DNA from: Stagnimonas sp.
GTDB taxonomy: Bacteria; Pseudomonadota; Gammaproteobacteria; Nevskiales; Nevskiaceae
DNA: 64,000 nt
NCBI GenBank assembly: GCA_030652575.1
Contig: JAUSQI010000154.1
Span: 38,658 to 102,657 of the forward strand
Direction of reading: 5' to 3'
The notes beneath the pieces were generated by a model. That model ran no database searches. It was not told where the DNA came from and saw only the letters and a program-made list of their open reading frames with translations. The position numbers were made by a program, and so were the translations under genes. Within the stretch, counting starts at the first letter, position 1. Each line of letters opens with the position of its first letter. Of this stretch, positions 62,232-64,000 are shown in pieces.

Positions 62232-63011
62232 TCACCCGATCACCCCGGCGATCGGCGAACTGGCCGAGGCATAGCGCCGCATCGGCATGCGCCCGGCCAG
62301 AAACGCTTCGCGCCCGGCCAGAATCGCGTGGCGCATCGCACTCGCCATCAGTACCGGGTTCTTCGCCTCGGCGATGGCCGTGTTCATGAGCACGCCATCG
62401 CAGCCCAGTTCCATCGCAATCGCCGCATCGCTGGCGGTGCCTACGCCCGCGTCGACGATGATCGGCACCTTGGCGTTCTCGACGATGGTGAGGATGTTGT
62501 AGCGGTTCTGAATGCCCAGACCCGAGCCGATCGGTGCGGCGAGCGGCATCACCGCGACACAGCCGAGTTCTTCCAGCCGCTTGCACTGGATCGGGTCATC
62601 GGTGCAGTAGACCATCACGTCGAAGCCCTCCTTCACCAGCACCCTGGTCGCCTCCAGCGTGGCGGTGATGTCCGGGTAGAGCGTCTTGGGGTCGCCCAGC
62701 ACTTCGAGCTTCACCAGCTTGTGGCCGTCGAGCAATTCGCGCGCGAGGCGGCAGGTGCGGATGGCGTCTTCTGCCGTGTAGCAGCCGGCCGTGTTGGGCA
62801 GCAGCGTGTAGCGATCCGGCTTGATGAAATCGAGCAGGTTGGGCGCATTGGCGTCCTGCCCCAGATTCACGCGGCGGATGGCGACGGTGACGATCTCGGC
62901 ACCACTGGCTTCAGAGGCGTCGGCGTTCTGCTGAAAGCTCGCGTACTTGCCGCTGCCCACGAGCAGCCGCGAGGAATACACCTTGCCTGCAATGGTCAAT
63001 ACATCGCTCAT
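62232..63011 (-). CDS. thiG: thiazole synthase ThiG
   Basis: A 259-residue TIM-barrel enzyme. It starts with [19 protein letters not shown], then [43 protein letters not shown] (with the Schiff-base Lys) and [20 protein letters not shown]. It forms the thiazole ring of thiamine from deoxyxylulose phosphate, dehydroglycine and ThiS thiocarboxylate. It starts immediately after the thiS stop. Confidence 0.97.
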   Translation of the reverse strand: MSDVLTIAGKVYSSRLLVGSGKYASFQQNADASEASGAEIVTVAIRRVNLGQDANAPNLLDFIKPDRYTLLPNTAGCYTAEDAIRTCRLARELLDGHKLVKLEVLGDPKTLYPDITATLEATRVLVKEGFDVMVYCTDDPIQCKRLEELGCVAVMPLAAPIGSGLGIQNRYNILTIVENAKVPIIVDAGVGTASDAAIAMELGCDGVLMNTAIAEAKNPVLMASAMRHAILAGREAFLAGRMPMRRYASASSPIAGVIG

Positions 63012-63212
63012 CTAACCGCCTCCTATGGCTTTGACGATCTCGATGCGATCATCTTCAAGCACTGTTGTTTTCGCCCACGCGCTGCGCGGCACGATCTGGC
63101 CGTTGTGCTCGATGGCAAGCCGCTGGCCGGTGAGGTTCAGCGCATCCACCAAGCCTTCCAGCGTTGCGGGGTCAGGCAGCGCTTCTTGCCGCCCATTCAC
63201 CATCAAGGCCAT
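63012..63212 (-). CDS. thiS: sulfur carrier protein ThiS
   Basis: A 66-residue ubiquitin-like protein with VNGRQEALPDPATLEGLVDA, LAIEHNGQIVPRSAW and the end IEIVKAIGGG. The C-terminal Gly-Gly needed for adenylation and thiocarboxylate formation is present, here as three Gly in a row. It donates sulfur to ThiG. It ends next to thiG with no gap and is separated from the upstream tRNA-Gly by a terminator. A second Met at residue 4 is an alternative start. Confidence 0.95.
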   Translation of the reverse strand: MALMVNGRQEALPDPATLEGLVDALNLTGQRLAIEHNGQIVPRSAWAKTTVLEDDRIEIVKAIGGG

Positions 63213-63226
63213 GACATGACTCCAAT

Positions 63227-63253
63227 AAAAAACCCCCGCCGCGCGAGGGTTTG
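63227..63253 (-). terminator. rho-independent terminator of the tRNA-Gly transcript
   Basis: On the minus strand, ACCCTCGC is followed by a short GCG region and then GGGGGT with six T after it (plus strand: AAAAAACCCCCGCCGCGCGAGGG). The stem is 7-8 bp with one G-T pair. It lies 8 bases after the tRNA-Gly 3' end and 15 before thiS. Confidence 0.85.
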
Positions 63254-63260
63254 ACGTTTA

Positions 63261-63334
63261 TGGAGCGGGTGATGGGAATCGAACCCACGCTATTTGCTTG
63301 GGAAGCAAAAGTTCTACCATTGAACTACACCCGC
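63261..63334 (-). tRNA. tRNA-Gly (anticodon CCC)
   Basis: A 74-base tRNA on the minus strand with encoded CCA: acceptor GCGGGTG/CACCCGC, D arm TAGTTCAATGGTAGAACT, anticodon stem-loop TTTGC-TTCCCAA-GCAAA (CCC), T arm GTGGGTTCGATTCCCAT. All stems pair well. A TATAAT box precedes it and a hairpin terminator follows it. Confidence 0.95.
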
Positions 63335-63344
63335 GATGCCCTGG

Positions 63345-63350
63345 ATTATA
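63345..63350 (-). promoter_or_regulatory. -10 box of the tRNA-Gly promoter
   Basis: On the minus strand a perfect TATAAT is ten bases upstream of the mature tRNA 5' end (CCTATAATCCAGGGCATC then GCGGGTG). No strong -35 hexamer is visible 16-18 bases further up. Confidence 0.6.
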
Positions 63351-63478
63351 GGCAAGCGTGCGGCCCAGCCTGGAACGGAGCGGGATATTTCAGCGTTTGA
63401 AGCAATTTTGGACTTCAAGGCTCATGGATTAAGCGCAACAAGCTATTAAATAAATAGCATTTGGTGCAGTAATGGCGC

Positions 63479-64000
63479 TCAGTTGTCGATGACCCGCCGT
63501 GCGAAGCGCTCCAGATAATCCATGAGCTGGTTTGCACCGGCCACGGCAGCTGCCTCGTTGCCCGTGGCAATGCCCTGGGCCAGCGCCATGTGGGCGCGGG
63601 CGCCTTCGGCGATGTCGCCTTCGTGCTGGTAGGCGTACCAGAAACGGCGGCATTGCACGATGAGCGGCACCACGCACTTGACGGCCGAATGGTTATGGCT
63701 GGCCTGGTGGTTTACGAGGTCTAGCTCGTGGTCGGCACGCATGTAGGCGTCGAGGTCACCACGCTGGGCGGTTTCGAGCATGTGTTCGGCGCTGCTCAGG
63801 ATGTCTTTGCGCTGCAGTGCGGTGGCGCGCCGCGCCGAACAGGCGGCGATCAGACATTCGAGCACGCGCCGGGTCTGGATCACGTCAAGGTGGTCGGCCA
63901 GGTCGATGGTGGACACCAGCAGGCCGCGCCGGGGCTGCTGCACGATCAGGCCGATAGAGACCATACGCAACAGCGCCTCGCGCACGGGCGTGCGGCCCAG
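63479..64000 (-). CDS. GntR family (FadR/FCD) transcriptional regulator, 5' end outside the window
   Basis: The frame is open to the window edge, and the visible start LGRTPVREALLRMVSIGLIVQQPRRGLLV is the end of a GntR winged HTH (the RTPVREAL recognition helix and wing). The following 130 residues form an all-helical FCD ligand-binding domain with TRRVLECLIAACSARRA, MRADHELDLVNHQASHN and DYLERFARRVIDN. The Asp/His residues are typical metal or acid ligands of the FCD type. The start is missing, so its upstream target is unknown. The next genes downstream are 129 or more bases away. About 50 residues are missing from the N-terminus. Confidence 0.92.
   Translation of the reverse strand: MGRTPVREALLRMVSIGLIVQQPRRGLLVSTIDLADHLDVIQTRRVLECLIAACSARRATALQRKDILSSAEHMLETAQRGDLDAYMRADHELDLVNHQASHNHSAVKCVVPLIVQCRRFWYAYQHEGDIAEGARAHMALAQGIATGNEAAAVAGANQLMDYLERFARRVIDN

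Noticed and set aside
1..64000. CRISPR arrays, rRNA genes and plasmid or phage structural genes
   Set aside because: No regularly spaced repeats, rRNA signatures or structural phage genes were seen anywhere in the window.

Overview
The window is high-GC DNA from a proteobacterium, probably a beta- or gammaproteobacterium. Evidence for this is the conserved dnaX-ybaB-recR, birA-coaX-plsY and thiS-thiG-trmB groupings, a short 4.5S-type SRP RNA, TonB-dependent uptake, and many outer-membrane and lipoprotein genes. No rRNA or taxonomically decisive marker is present, so the class stays open. Genes are packed tightly, and many neighbours overlap by 4 bases (ATGA or gTGA), which indicates translationally coupled operons.

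Layout. (1) 1-11,420: a plus-strand operon for an envelope redox apparatus. It encodes a multiheme cytochrome c (cut by the window edge), a double HbpS/GlcG-domain lipoprotein, an outer-membrane beta-barrel, a 1272-residue decaheme cytochrome with an LVIVD-type C-terminal domain, a DUF4331 protein split into two genes, a TPR lipoprotein, and a pterin carbinolamine dehydratase. (2) 11,612-15,262: a secreted M36 metallopeptidase with a GlyGly-CTERM-like tail, followed by a bidirectional terminator. (3) 15,328-31,957: housekeeping and transport genes. These are recR/ybaB/dnaX, a flippase-like protein plus GT2 and GT83 glycosyltransferases, the SRP RNA, an RND efflux pair, a YgjP-like peptidase, an S4 protein, an SDR, a KefB-like antiporter and a LysR regulator. 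(4) About 32,065-37,176: a small integrated element bounded by two halves of a tRNA-Thr gene. It carries a frameshifted integrase, its own intact tRNA-Thr, a probably frameshifted unknown gene, and a lower-GC cargo (AraC regulator, membrane protein, nitrilase-family hydrolase). (5) 37,263-57,125: a 20-kb catabolic island (below). (6) 57,159-64,000: minus-strand housekeeping genes (coaX, birA, plsY, prk, trmB, a PaiB-like gene, thiG, thiS, tRNA-Gly) and the end of a GntR regulator.

The most interesting region is 37,263-57,125. A TonB receptor, an alpha/beta hydrolase, MlrB-like S12 serine hydrolases (two), MlrC-like M81 metallopeptidases (two), an MFS importer and two DauA-like D-amino-acid dehydrogenases lie mostly in one ten-kilobase operon. 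Next to it are a LuxR regulator, an amidohydrolase of the Xaa-dipeptidase type, a RidA imine deaminase, and the pair DgcN (DUF1611)/DgcA (enolase-superfamily racemase) linked to D-glutamate breakdown. The gene content suggests a complete route for importing peptides that contain D-amino acids, cleaving them, and oxidising or racemising the D-residues. It resembles the microcystin mlr system but has no MlrA-type cyclic peptidase. The substrate is unknown.

The first operon is the second candidate for an undescribed system: a lipoprotein, beta-barrel and multiheme cytochrome assembly with DUF4331 partners, possibly an outer-membrane electron conduit. All functional statements come from motifs recognised by eye; no database search was run.
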